Positions 53,950 to 64,000 of a stretch of 64,000 nt of DNA are shown here, piece by piece. The position numbers were made by a program, and so were the translations under genes. How positions within the stretch are numbered: position 1 is the first letter of the stretch; every line of letters starts with the position of its first letter. The notes beneath the pieces are model-generated. The model was not told the DNA's origin. It did not search any database and saw nothing but the letters and a program-made list of their open reading frames with translations. The stretch is from Saccharomonospora xinjiangensis XJ-54 (GTDB lineage: Bacteria; Actinomycetota; Actinomycetes; Mycobacteriales; Pseudonocardiaceae): contig NZ_JH636049.1 in the NCBI RefSeq assembly GCF_000258175.1, positions 458,982-522,981 on the forward strand, in the 5' to 3' direction.

Positions 53950-56417
53950 GAACTCGCCCCTTCCTGGCCGGGATCACCGCTCGGATCGTCGCGCGTCAGG
54001 CGCCCCGCCGCCCGGCTCTCCGCGACCCGGGTGCCGCCGGTGTCCCCCTCGTCCGCACCGGGCTCACCGGTGTCCTCCGGGTCGTCGGTGTCGTACCCGG
54101 GTTTCCTCGGCTCCCGGTGCGCGGCGAGAATGAGGCTCGCCGCGCCGATCGCGGCAACCGCGAGCACGGTGATCTCGCCGAGCGTGTCCAGAGCCCGGAA
54201 ATCGACGATGATCGCGTTCACGACGTTGGTGGCTCCGGCCTCGGGTTCAGCACGGGCGATGTACTCCTGGCTTGTCTCGGGAAGGCCGCTGCGGGAACCC
54301 GACACCAGCACCGCCAGCGCCGCGACCACCACGCCACCGGCCGCGGCGATGGCCGCCTTGGTGAGCCGCACCCTGCGCGGCCGGGGCCGGTCCTTGCCGA
54401 ACGCAGAGGGGAAGCGGCGCAACACCAGCACGAAAACCACGAGGGTCAGCGACTCGATGAGGAACTGAGTGAGCGCGAGATCCACCCCGCCCTCGACCAC
54501 GAACAACGCCCCGATGCTGTAGCCCACCAGCCCGGTCACCAGGACAACGGTGAGCCGACGGCGGGCGAGTACGGCCGCCACCGCCCCCGAGAGCAGCAGC
54601 AGCACCAGCACCGGCTGCATCCACGAGTCGGCGAACCGCAGGTCCGTTGTGCCTTCGACACCGGCCAGCAGGCCGAAGGACGGCACCAGTGCCATCGCCA
54701 CCACGATCACGCCGAGATAGGCGGGTAGCGAACCGACCTGCAACCGTCCGGTCAACCAGCGGGCACTCCGATCGAGAGCACCGACCGTGGCCAGATAGAC
54801 CGGCTCCGCCTGCATCGCCGTGGGCAGGCGACCGGCGAACCGGCGAAGCACCCGGCTCGTGCGGTAGGCCGCGTACCCCGCGATCAGAATGATCGCCGAC
54901 AGGAGCAGCGGCACACTGAACCCGTGCCACAGCGCGAGGTGGTAGCGCGCGCCCTCCGTGGGGTAGACGTCTGCGTAGCGCCCGGCGAGGACCTCCACCC
55001 ACGACGGGACGAGCCCGAGCACGAGCCCCGCCACGGCAGGCACCAGCACCGGAGCCACGAACAGCGCTCCAGGGCGTTCCGGGCGCATCGGCTCGACCTC
55101 GGGGCGGGTCCCGAACGCGCCGACGAGAAAGCGCAGGCTGTACGCCGCCGTCAGGGCCGAGCCGACGACAAGGCCGACGAGAACCACCTGACCCGCGACC
55201 GGCCCGAGCGCGCCACCGTGCAGGAAGGCTTCAAGCGCCGCCTCCTTGCCGACGAAACCGAGCAGCGGCGGCACACCGGCCATCGAGGCCACGGCGAGCG
55301 CCGCCAGCCCGGCCAACAACGGCCACCGGCGTCCTAGGCCCGACAGATGCCGCACGTCGCGGGTGCCTGCCCGCTTGTCGATGATGCCGGTGACGAGAAA
55401 GAGCGTCGATTTGAACAACCCGTGCGCCAGAATCAGCGCCGCGCCCGCCAGCGCGGAGACAAAGCCACCCGAACCCACCAAAACCATCAAAAAGCCCAAT
55501 TGGCTCACGGTGCCGAATGCGAGCAGCGTCTTCAGGTCGTTCTGCCGCAGGGCTCTCACCGCACCGAGAATCATGGTCCACAGCCCGAGCACCACCACGG
55601 GAATCCACCAGGCGGGCAGCCCCGAGAAACCGGGCGCGAAGCGCGCCACCAGGTAGACGCCCGCCTTGACCATGGCCGCCGCGTGCAGGTAGGCGCTGAC
55701 CGGCGTCGGCGCCACCATGGCGGCGGGAAGCCAAAAGTGGAACGGGAACTGGGCCGACTTGGTGAAGGCGCCCACGAGAACGAGCACCACCGCGACGCTC
55801 ACCAGCGGCCCCGCAGGTGGTGGGTCCGCCACGATCTCCGACACCCTGACCGTCCCCGAGGCGGTGGCGAGCAGGATCAGGCCCAGCAACATCGACAGCC
55901 CGCCCACGATCGTGACGAGCAACGCCTGCGTGGCAGACCGGCGCGACCTCCTCGTCGTGCCGTCTCCGCCGACGAGCAGGAACGAAGCCACGGTGGTCAG
56001 TTCCCAGAACAGATACAGGGAGAAGATGTCATCGACGAGAACAAGTCCCAGCATCGCTCCGGCGAATGCCACGAGCAACGAGGAATTACGGCCGACGTTC
56101 CGGTCTCCTGATTTCGCGTACGAAGCGTAGTAGAACAGAATCAGTGCGCCGATTCCGGAGACAAGCAATGACATGAGCACCGAAAGGGAATCGATGCGGA
56201 GTGTTATCTCCAGATCGATCGACGGCGCCCAGGCGATTGTCTGCTCCACGGCTGCGTCCGCATCGCCGAACGCGCCCTCGGAAAAGAAGAGGAGCAGCGT
56301 GGCGAGCGTCGCCGCTGACAGCAGCCCGCCGACGACGAAGGCGGCTCTGCCCCACCTGCGCGCGACGGCCGGAAGCACCGCCGCGACGGCGAAATGAGCC
56401 AGAATCGCCACCAGCAT
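53946..56417 (-). CDS. mnhA: Mrp antiporter subunit A (NuoL-like plus MbhD/B-like C-terminus)
   Basis: 823 aa. The NuoL-like core carries LYLFWELTTVASFLLVGGD, KSAQFPFHFWLPAAMVAPTPVSAYLH and the long C-terminal region typical of MnhA (VYLATVGALDRSARWLTGRLQ, then SLTLVVFVLVLRRFP). The tail after about 770 is hydrophilic and acidic. First gene of mnhA-B-C-D-E-F-G, all tightly spaced or overlapping, so the operon is almost certainly one transcript. The complex exchanges Na+ (or other cations) for protons and supports salt and alkaline pH tolerance. Divergent from the KhtTU-like pair, with a shared palindrome. Confidence 0.96.
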   Translation of the reverse strand: MLVAILAHFAVAAVLPAVARRWGRAAFVVGGLLSAATLATLLLFFSEGAFGDADAAVEQTIAWAPSIDLEITLRIDSLSVLMSLLVSGIGALILFYYASYAKSGDRNVGRNSSLLVAFAGAMLGLVLVDDIFSLYLFWELTTVASFLLVGGDGTTRRSRRSATQALLVTIVGGLSMLLGLILLATASGTVRVSEIVADPPPAGPLVSVAVVLVLVGAFTKSAQFPFHFWLPAAMVAPTPVSAYLHAAAMVKAGVYLVARFAPGFSGLPAWWIPVVVLGLWTMILGAVRALRQNDLKTLLAFGTVSQLGFLMVLVGSGGFVSALAGAALILAHGLFKSTLFLVTGIIDKRAGTRDVRHLSGLGRRWPLLAGLAALAVASMAGVPPLLGFVGKEAALEAFLHGGALGPVAGQVVLVGLVVGSALTAAYSLRFLVGAFGTRPEVEPMRPERPGALFVAPVLVPAVAGLVLGLVPSWVEVLAGRYADVYPTEGARYHLALWHGFSVPLLLSAIILIAGYAAYRTSRVLRRFAGRLPTAMQAEPVYLATVGALDRSARWLTGRLQVGSLPAYLGVIVVAMALVPSFGLLAGVEGTTDLRFADSWMQPVLVLLLLSGAVAAVLARRRLTVVLVTGLVGYSIGALFVVEGGVDLALTQFLIESLTLVVFVLVLRRFPSAFGKDRPRPRRVRLTKAAIAAAGGVVVAALAVLVSGSRSGLPETSQEYIARAEPEAGATNVVNAIIVDFRALDTLGEITVLAVAAIGAASLILAAHREPRKPGYDTDDPEDTGEPGADEGDTGGTRVAESRAAGRLTRDDPSGDPGQEGASS

Positions 56418-56716
56418 TCATTCCACCGCCGTCTCGGGTCCGTCGTCGGGCATTCGAACGGGACGGCCACCGCGTCAGCGTGCGATCAGCGATCAACCCC
56501 GCCGTTCCATCCTACGAACGACCTTTCTCCAGCGCAGCGCCGAACGATCGATACGACGGGTGATGATCTTCTCAGTTTCAACGGGACCGATTGCCGGTAA
56601 AGTCGGAGAATTGTGGCCGGTGAAGTCGGCGGACTTCACCGGCACCACCGGAGCGCCCGCGACACCTCTCCCGCGCTCGGTGCCCGCGCGCGACCACCGC
56701 CGATGCGATACCCCTC
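56418..56716. promoter_or_regulatory. Divergent control region between mnhA and the khtT-like gene
   Basis: About 300 bp with no gene, unusually AT-tolerant for this genome toward the mnhA side. It contains the perfect palindrome at 56616-56643 and a related half-site GCCGGTAAAGTCGG at 56593-56606. It must hold the promoters of both ion-transport operons. Confidence 0.5.
56616..56643. promoter_or_regulatory. Perfect palindrome with 12-bp arms (putative shared operator)
   Basis: GCCGGTGAAGTC (56616-56627) and GACTTCACCGGC (56632-56643) flank a 4-base centre, GGCG. A third half-site differing by one base (GCCGGTAAAGTC) begins 23 bp to the left at 56593. Near equal distance from two divergent ion-transport operons suggests a shared regulator; a transcript hairpin is the alternative. 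No regulator gene is adjacent. Confidence 0.65.
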
Positions 56717-57217
56717 ATGCGTTACCGTGAACTCGTGAACGTGGACGTAACCCCCTTGCCGGGCATCGGCGTCCGGAAGGACTTCGCGTTGAACAGCGGC
56801 CGGCGCGTCGGGGTGGTCACACACCGGGACGGGACGATCGAGCTCATCGTGTCCAAGTCCGAGGACCCCGATGCGTGCCTTGCCTCGCTGCCGCTCACCA
56901 CGGAAGAGGCAGGCACCCTGGCCAACCTTCTCGGCGCGCCGCAACTGGTGGCACAACTGACCGAGGAGCATCGGGAGCTCCCCGGCATCAGCACGAGACA
57001 GCTGACGATCAAAAGCGGGTCCCCGTTCGACGGCCATACCCTCGCCGACACGGCACTGCGCACCCGCACGGGCGTCTCCGTCGTCGCCGTCATGCGTGCG
57101 GGCCAGATCAACCCCTCCCCCACGCCGGAATTCCTGTTCACCGCCGGTGATGTGCTCGTGGTCGTCGGCACCTCCGACGGGCTCGACGAGGCCGCCAAGA
57201 TTCTCAAGCAAGGCTGA
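56717..57217 (+). CDS. Cation:proton antiporter regulatory subunit (KhtT-like, TrkA-C domain)
   Basis: 166 aa. N-terminal VDVTPLPGIGVRKDFALNSGRRVGVV (two parts, residues 10-35) matches the KhtT/AmhM family opening, and a C-terminal TrkA_C domain (about 84-163: QLTIKSGSPFDGHTLADTAL, TPEFLFTAGDVLVVVGT) binds small ligands. It would gate the antiporter encoded 11 bp downstream. Start is ATG at 56717 or GTG at 56738; neither has a clear ribosome-binding site. Confidence 0.88.
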   Translation: MRYRELVNVDVTPLPGIGVRKDFALNSGRRVGVVTHRDGTIELIVSKSEDPDACLASLPLTTEEAGTLANLLGAPQLVAQLTEEHRELPGISTRQLTIKSGSPFDGHTLADTALRTRTGVSVVAVMRAGQINPSPTPEFLFTAGDVLVVVGTSDGLDEAAKILKQG

Positions 57218-57228
57218 GGCACACTCGC

Positions 57229-58419
57229 GTGGATCACACCGCACTGTCCCTTCTCGAACTCGGTGCTGTGTTTTTCGTGTTGGGCGTGCTGGGCAGGCTC
57301 GCCGGCAAGATCGGTATGTCCCCGATCCCCCTGTACCTGCTGGGCGGCCTCGCCTTCGGCACAGGCGGCGTCTTCCCGCTCGGTGACATCAGCGGCTTCA
57401 CGACCCTCGCCAGTGAGATCGGGGTCGTCCTCCTCCTGCTCACCCTCGGCCTCGAATACACGGCGGATGAGCTGTTCACCGGTCTGCGCCGGTCTTGGAT
57501 GGCCGGGTTGCTCGACGTCGCGCTCAACGCCGCGCCCGGTGCCGGGGTCGCGCTGATCCTCGGCTGGGGACCGCTGGGAGCGCTGGCGCTCGGCGGCATC
57601 ACCTATATCTCGTCGTCGGGCATCGTCGCCAAGGTCCTCGGCGACCTCGGCAGGCTGGGCAACCGGGAAACCCCGGTGGTGCTGTCGATCCTCGTGTTCG
57701 AGGACCTCGTGATGGCGGCGTATCTGCCGATCCTCACGGGCGTGCTCGCCGGGGCGAGCCTGCTCGGCGGGCTGAAGGCGGTGGGCATCTCGCTCGCGGT
57801 CGTGTCCGTGGTCATGCTCGTGGCTCTGAAGTACGGCCGGTTTGTCTCAGCTGTCGTGGATAGCCGGGACCGCGAGGTGTTCCTGCTGAAGCTCCTGGGC
57901 GCCGCACTGCTGGTGGCAGGACTGGCCTCGGCCATGCAGGTGTCGGCCGCGGTCGGCGCGTTCCTGTTGGGCATCGCGATCTCCGGTTCCACGGCGGAGA
58001 ACGCCACGAAGCTGCTCGAACCGCTTCGCGATCTCTTCGCGGCCGTCTTCTTCGTCGTGTTCGGTCTCAATACCGACCCGCGCAGCATTCCGCCAGTTCT
58101 GCTGTGGGCGGTAATACTCGCCGTGGTCACCACGGCCACCAAGGTCGTCACGGGATGGTGGGCCGCGAGGCGCGCCGGGGTGGGCCGTATGGGCAGGGCG
58201 AGGGCCGGGGCCGCTCTGGTGGCCAGGGGCGAGTTCTCCATCGTCATCGCCGGACTCGCCGTATCGGCAGGCGCGGTGGACGGTGAACTCGCCGCACTCG
58301 CCGCGACGTACGTTCTGCTCATGGCGATCCTCGGCCCGATAGCGGCCAGGGTCGTGGAACCTCTCACCCGCCTGCTCACCCGCCCCCCATCTCGGCCGGC
58401 CCCCGCTGGGGCCGGCTAG
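57229..58419 (+). CDS. K+/H+ antiporter transmembrane subunit (KhtU/CPA2 family)
   Basis: 396 aa with about 12 helices and the CPA2 core: LYLLGGLAFGTGG, EIGVVLLLLTLGLEYT, ALGGITYISSSGIVAKVL, ILVFEDLVMAAYLPIL, VSAAVGAFLLGIAISGS, LFAAVFFVVFGLNTDP and ARGEFSIVIAGLAVSAG. Partner of the KhtT-like protein encoded 11 bp upstream. Probably potassium efflux coupled to proton uptake, countering alkaline or osmotic stress alongside the Mrp complex. A short proline-rich tail ends the protein. Confidence 0.92.
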   Translation: MDHTALSLLELGAVFFVLGVLGRLAGKIGMSPIPLYLLGGLAFGTGGVFPLGDISGFTTLASEIGVVLLLLTLGLEYTADELFTGLRRSWMAGLLDVALNAAPGAGVALILGWGPLGALALGGITYISSSGIVAKVLGDLGRLGNRETPVVLSILVFEDLVMAAYLPILTGVLAGASLLGGLKAVGISLAVVSVVMLVALKYGRFVSAVVDSRDREVFLLKLLGAALLVAGLASAMQVSAAVGAFLLGIAISGSTAENATKLLEPLRDLFAAVFFVVFGLNTDPRSIPPVLLWAVILAVVTTATKVVTGWWAARRAGVGRMGRARAGAALVARGEFSIVIAGLAVSAGAVDGELAALAATYVLLMAILGPIAARVVEPLTRLLTRPPSRPAPAGAG

Positions 58420-58535
58420 TACGGCCTGGCCGGAAACGCTCCGGGATTTTCCCCGAGATCGGCTGCTTTCGCGCCTCCCGGGGCTCCGGCGTCGCTAGGG
58501 TGGGCGTCACCCGTCCCACGTCCGAGAGGCTTCCC

Positions 58536-59054
58536 GTGCTCACGTGGCTGTGCATCTCGCTCGGCGTCGCCTTCGGCACGTCCGTGCTGCCGGTCATGAG
58601 CGTGGAGCTGTTCGTGATCGGCCTTGTGACCAGCGAGCCGTGGTTGCCCTGGATCGGTGTGGGCGCCGCCGCCGCCCTCGGTCAGGTGGCGGGAAAGCTG
58701 CTCTACTATCTCGCCGCCCGGGGCAGCATCGAACTCCCCTCGGCTCTGCATCGCACCCGCAAACTGCGGCCGCCCTCACCGGCCAGGGAGCGCTGGCGGC
58801 GGCGCACCAAGCGGCTGCGGGGCCTGCTGGAAGCGGTGCGGGAACGCTGCCACCGGCATCCGCACTGGATGATCACGACCTACGGGATCAGTTCGGTGGC
58901 CGGTATTCCGCCCTACATGGCCACCGCGGTCCTCGCGGGCATGGTTCGCATGCGGCTGCCGGTCTTCGTCGTCGTGGGTTTCCTCGGCCGCCTCGTCCGG
59001 TTCAGCGCGCTGGCCGCCGCTCCCTCGGTCTTCGCGAGCCTGCTCCGGGTGTGA
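58536..59054 (+). CDS. Small membrane protein, possibly VTT/DedA-like
   Basis: 172 aa. Hydrophobic segments at about 2-40 (LTWLCISLGVAFGTSVLPVMSVELFVIGL in parts), 45-60 and 115-165 (TTYGISSVAGIPPYMATAVLAGMV, LPVFVVVGFLGRLVRFSALA), separated by a very basic cytoplasmic loop (HRTRKLRPPSPARERWRRRTKRLRG). The layout resembles VTT/DedA-like proteins, but no decisive motif is seen. The GTG at 58536 follows AGAGG; a GTG at 58500 is less likely. Follows the antiporter pair by about 115 bp on the same strand. Confidence 0.7.
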   Translation: MLTWLCISLGVAFGTSVLPVMSVELFVIGLVTSEPWLPWIGVGAAAALGQVAGKLLYYLAARGSIELPSALHRTRKLRPPSPARERWRRRTKRLRGLLEAVRERCHRHPHWMITTYGISSVAGIPPYMATAVLAGMVRMRLPVFVVVGFLGRLVRFSALAAAPSVFASLLRV

Positions 59055-59081
59055 CGTGGTGCGGCGTCGGCGCAGCGTCCG

Positions 59082-61665
<2,584 letters not shown>

Positions 61666-61688
61666 GACTTCGTTCGACTCACCTCACC

Positions 61689-61731
61689 CGAACGGCCCGT
61701 CACCACCAGCGCGGCGGCGACGGGCCGTTCG
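61689..61731 (-). terminator. Intrinsic terminator after pnp
   Basis: CGAACGGCCCGTC (61689-61701) and GACGGGCCGTTCG (61719-61731) form a perfect 13-bp stem with a 17-base loop. On the minus strand it lies 44 bp past the pnp stop and just before the M16 gene, so it probably ends most pnp transcripts, with the M16-dapB part having its own promoter or relying on read-through. Confidence 0.75.
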
Positions 61732-61774
61732 AGACTATTCGTTCGGGTGTGGACAACGGATGCGTCGAGTGGCG

Positions 61775-64000
61775 TTACTCGACGTCGGCGGGGCCGCCCT
61801 CGCCTGCCTGCTTGTCGGCCTTCTCGGTGCGCTCCCTGTCACTGCCACGGCTGCGGCCTCCACGGCGGGTCCGCTGGCGCGGGCGGTCGGACCGCGCGCC
61901 CCGCTCGCCCTTGTCGGCCTTCGCCGTGTCCTCGTCCGAGGTCCCGGCAGCCGAGGTCTCGGCAGCCGGGCTTTCGGCAGCCGGGGCCGCGGGCTCCGCC
62001 GCGCCACCCTGCTCGTCCTCATCCTTGACGACGATCAGGCTGATCTTGCCTCGGCTGTCGATGTCGGCGATCTCCACGCGCAGCTTGTCACCGACGTTGA
62101 CGACGTCCTCGACCTTGTCGATGCGCTTGCCGCCGCCGAGCTTGGAGATGTGGACGAGACCGTCCTTGCCGGGCAGCAGCGACACGAACGCACCGAACGC
62201 CGCCGTCTTCACGACGGTGCCGAGGAATCGCTCGCCGACCTTCGGCAGCTGCGGGTTGGCGATGGCGTTGATCTTGTCGATCGCGGCCTCGGCCGAGGGG
62301 CCGTCGGCGGCACCCACGTAGATCGTGCCGTCGTCCTCGATGGAGATGTCGGCGCCGGTCTCCTCGGTGATCGAGTTGATCATCTTGCCCTTCGGGCCGA
62401 TGACCTCGCCGATCTTGTCCACCGGAACCTTCACACTCGTGACGCGCGGCGCGTACGGGCTCATCTCGTCCGGCCTGTCGATGGCCTCGGCCATGACCTC
62501 CAGGATCGTGAGCCGCGCGTCGCGGGCCTGGTTGAGCGCCGCGGCGAGGACGTCCGACGGGATGCCGTCCAGCTTGGTGTCGAGCTGCAACGCCGTGATG
62601 ACGTCCCTGGTGCCCGCCACCTTGAAGTCCATGTCACCGAAGGCGTCCTCAGCTCCAAGGATGTCGGTGAGCGCCACGTACTGCGTCTCGCCCTCGACCT
62701 CGTCCGACACGAGCCCCATCGCGATGCCCGCCACCGGAGCCTTCAGCGGCACACCCGCGTTGAAGAGGCTCATCGTGGACGCGCACACCGAACCCATCGA
62801 GGTGGACCCGTTGGACCCGAGGGCTTCGGAGACCTGCCGGATGGCGTAGGGGAACTCCTCGCGCTTGGGCAGCACCGGCACGAGCGCGCGCTCCGCCAGC
62901 ATCCCGTGGCCGATCTCGCGGCGCTTCGGGGTGCCGACCCTGCCGGTCTCGCCCGTGGAGAAGGGCGGGAAGTTGTAGTGGTGCAGGTAGCGCTTCGTCG
63001 TCTCCGGCGACAGCGTGTCGAGCTGCTGCTCCATGCGGAGCATGTTCAGCGTGGTGACCCCGAGGATCTGGGTCTCACCGCGCTCGAACAGCGCCGAACC
63101 GTGTGCCCTCGGCACCACGGAGACCTCGGCCGAGAGCTGACGGATGTCAGTGACCCCACGGCCGTCGATCCGCACCTTATCGCGGAGGATGCGCTGCCGG
63201 ATCAGCTTCTTGGTCAGCGCCCTGAACGCGGCGCCGATCTCCTTGTCGCGGCCCTCGAACGCCTCGCCCTCACCGAGACCGACACGCTCCAGCACGGCGC
63301 TCTTGACCTCGTCGATGGCGTCCTCGCGGTCCTGCTTGCCCGCGATGGTGAGCGCCTTGGCGAGGTCCTCAGTGGCGATGGCCGCGACCGCGTCGAAGGC
63401 GTCGGTCTGGTAGGCCGGGAACACCGGGAAGTCACCGACCGGCTTCGCGGCGGCGTCGGCAAGGCGCTGCTGCGCCTCGCACAGCACGCGAATGAACGGC
63501 TTCGCCGCGTCGAGGCCCTGCGCCACCGTCTGCTCCGTGGGTGCCGTGGCGCCCTCGGCGATCAGGTGCAGCGTGTTCTCGGTGCCCTCGGCCTCGACCA
63601 TCATGATCGCGACGTCCTCGGGCCGGTCGCCCACGATGCGGCCTGCCACGACCATGTTGAACGTGGCCAGCTCAAGCTGCTTCCACGTCGGGAACGCCAC
63701 CCACTGGTCCTCGATCAGCGCGACGCGCACGCCGCCGATCGGACCGGAGAACGGCAGCCCGCCGAGCTGGGTGGAGGCCGACGCGGCGTTGATCGCGAGC
63801 ACGTCGTAGGGGTCGTCCGGGTGCAGGCTCTGCACCGTGACGACGATCTGGATCTCGTTGCGCAGCCCGTCGGCGAACGAAGGACGCAGCGGGCGGTCGA
63901 TCAACCGGCAGGTGAGGATCGCGTCCGTTGACGGGCGGCCCTCCCTGCGGAAGAACGCGCCCGGAATACGCCCTGCCGCGTACATCCGCTCCTCGACGTC
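61775..64000 (-). CDS. pnp: Polyribonucleotide nucleotidyltransferase (5' end outside the window)
   Basis: Frame open to the window edge (more than 740 aa visible). Starts mid first RNase PH domain ([21 protein letters not shown]), then the second RNase PH domain ([24 protein letters not shown] in parts), KH domain ([19 protein letters not shown]) and S1 domain ([18 protein letters not shown]). PNPase degrades and polymerises RNA from the 3' end. The last 85 residues are a low-complexity Ala/Glu then Arg/Gly-rich tail ([20 protein letters not shown]), likely an RNA-binding extension. The true start is beyond 64000. Confidence 0.96.
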   Translation of the reverse strand, partial: DVEERMYAAGRIPGAFFRREGRPSTDAILTCRLIDRPLRPSFADGLRNEIQIVVTVQSLHPDDPYDVLAINAASASTQLGGLPFSGPIGGVRVALIEDQWVAFPTWKQLELATFNMVVAGRIVGDRPEDVAIMMVEAEGTENTLHLIAEGATAPTEQTVAQGLDAAKPFIRVLCEAQQRLADAAAKPVGDFPVFPAYQTDAFDAVAAIATEDLAKALTIAGKQDREDAIDEVKSAVLERVGLGEGEAFEGRDKEIGAAFRALTKKLIRQRILRDKVRIDGRGVTDIRQLSAEVSVVPRAHGSALFERGETQILGVTTLNMLRMEQQLDTLSPETTKRYLHHYNFPPFSTGETGRVGTPKRREIGHGMLAERALVPVLPKREEFPYAIRQVSEALGSNGSTSMGSVCASTMSLFNAGVPLKAPVAGIAMGLVSDEVEGETQYVALTDILGAEDAFGDMDFKVAGTRDVITALQLDTKLDGIPSDVLAAALNQARDARLTILEVMAEAIDRPDEMSPYAPRVTSVKVPVDKIGEVIGPKGKMINSITEETGADISIEDDGTIYVGAADGPSAEAAIDKINAIANPQLPKVGERFLGTVVKTAAFGAFVSLLPGKDGLVHISKLGGGKRIDKVEDVVNVGDKLRVEIADIDSRGKISLIVVKDEDEQGGAAEPAAPAAESPAAETSAAGTSDEDTAKADKGERGARSDRPRQRTRRGGRSRGSDRERTEKADKQAGEGGPADVE

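Noticed and set aside
56418..56716. c-di-AMP (ydaO-type) riboswitch ahead of the ion-transport genes
   Set aside because: The region is the right kind of place, but the only strong structure is a simple palindrome, without the multi-helix layout of that riboswitch.

Overview
The window is a compact, very GC-rich actinobacterial chromosome segment. Gene content points to Pseudonocardiales (a Saccharomonospora- or Amycolatopsis-like organism): phosphatidylinositol mannoside genes (PIP synthase, PatA, PimA), an SsgA-like cell-division regulator, PAC2, YajC-SecD-SecF next to ruvCAB, RelA/SpoT-apt, frequent GTG starts and many 4-base ATGA/GTGA overlaps. No rRNA, phage module, insertion sequence or CRISPR array is visible. 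Genus assignment is inference.

Layout. 0-17 kb: mltG (partial)-ruvX-alaS, two small membrane proteins, rarA, a phosphotransferase-like gene, aspS, an IclR regulator next to a thiamine-diphosphate enzyme, a YibE/F transporter with a histidine-rich tail, a metallo-beta-lactamase-fold hydrolase, a cyclophilin and a class IV aminotransferase. 17-32 kb (mostly minus strand): a crotonase-fold protein, rel, apt, secF-secD-yajC, ruvB-ruvA-ruvC, a DUF4262 protein, yebC, pdxT, then an azlCD exporter with its divergent XRE-cupin regulator lodged between pdxT and pdxS. 32-42 kb: an EF-G-like GTPase, a LemA-like protein, pimA-patA-pgsA, a divergent marR/yceI pair, a HIT protein and thrS. 42.5-44.7 kb: tRNA-Val(CAC), an ssgB-like gene, a tRNA Gly-Cys-Val cluster and about 500 bp of apparently decayed DNA. 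44.7-50 kb: PAC2, a ROK regulator, der-plsC-cmk. 50-58.4 kb: a complete seven-gene Mrp cation/proton antiporter operon (mnhA to mnhG) divergent from a KhtTU-type K+/H+ antiporter pair. 58.5-64 kb: two membrane proteins, dapB, an M16 protease and pnp (5' end outside the window).

Most unusual feature. Three intergenic spacers (about 16.85-17.12, 27.22-27.34 and 34.53-34.76 kb) carry tandem arrays of a 21-bp unit. The arrays start 3 to 22 bp after a stop codon and read in the same direction as the gene just upstream. Two spacers lie between convergent genes and carry the repeats in mirror-image halves, so five gene 3' ends are decorated. Neighbouring units meet at an 8-bp palindrome (CACGCGTG) spaced exactly two helical turns. 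I do not recognise this as a named element. Other cis elements include a 12-bp-arm palindrome between the mrp and kht operons, an 11-bp-arm inverted repeat ahead of the EF-G-like gene, paired TTGA/TCAA sites between marR and yceI, and strong intrinsic-terminator-like hairpins after pnp and both tRNA units.
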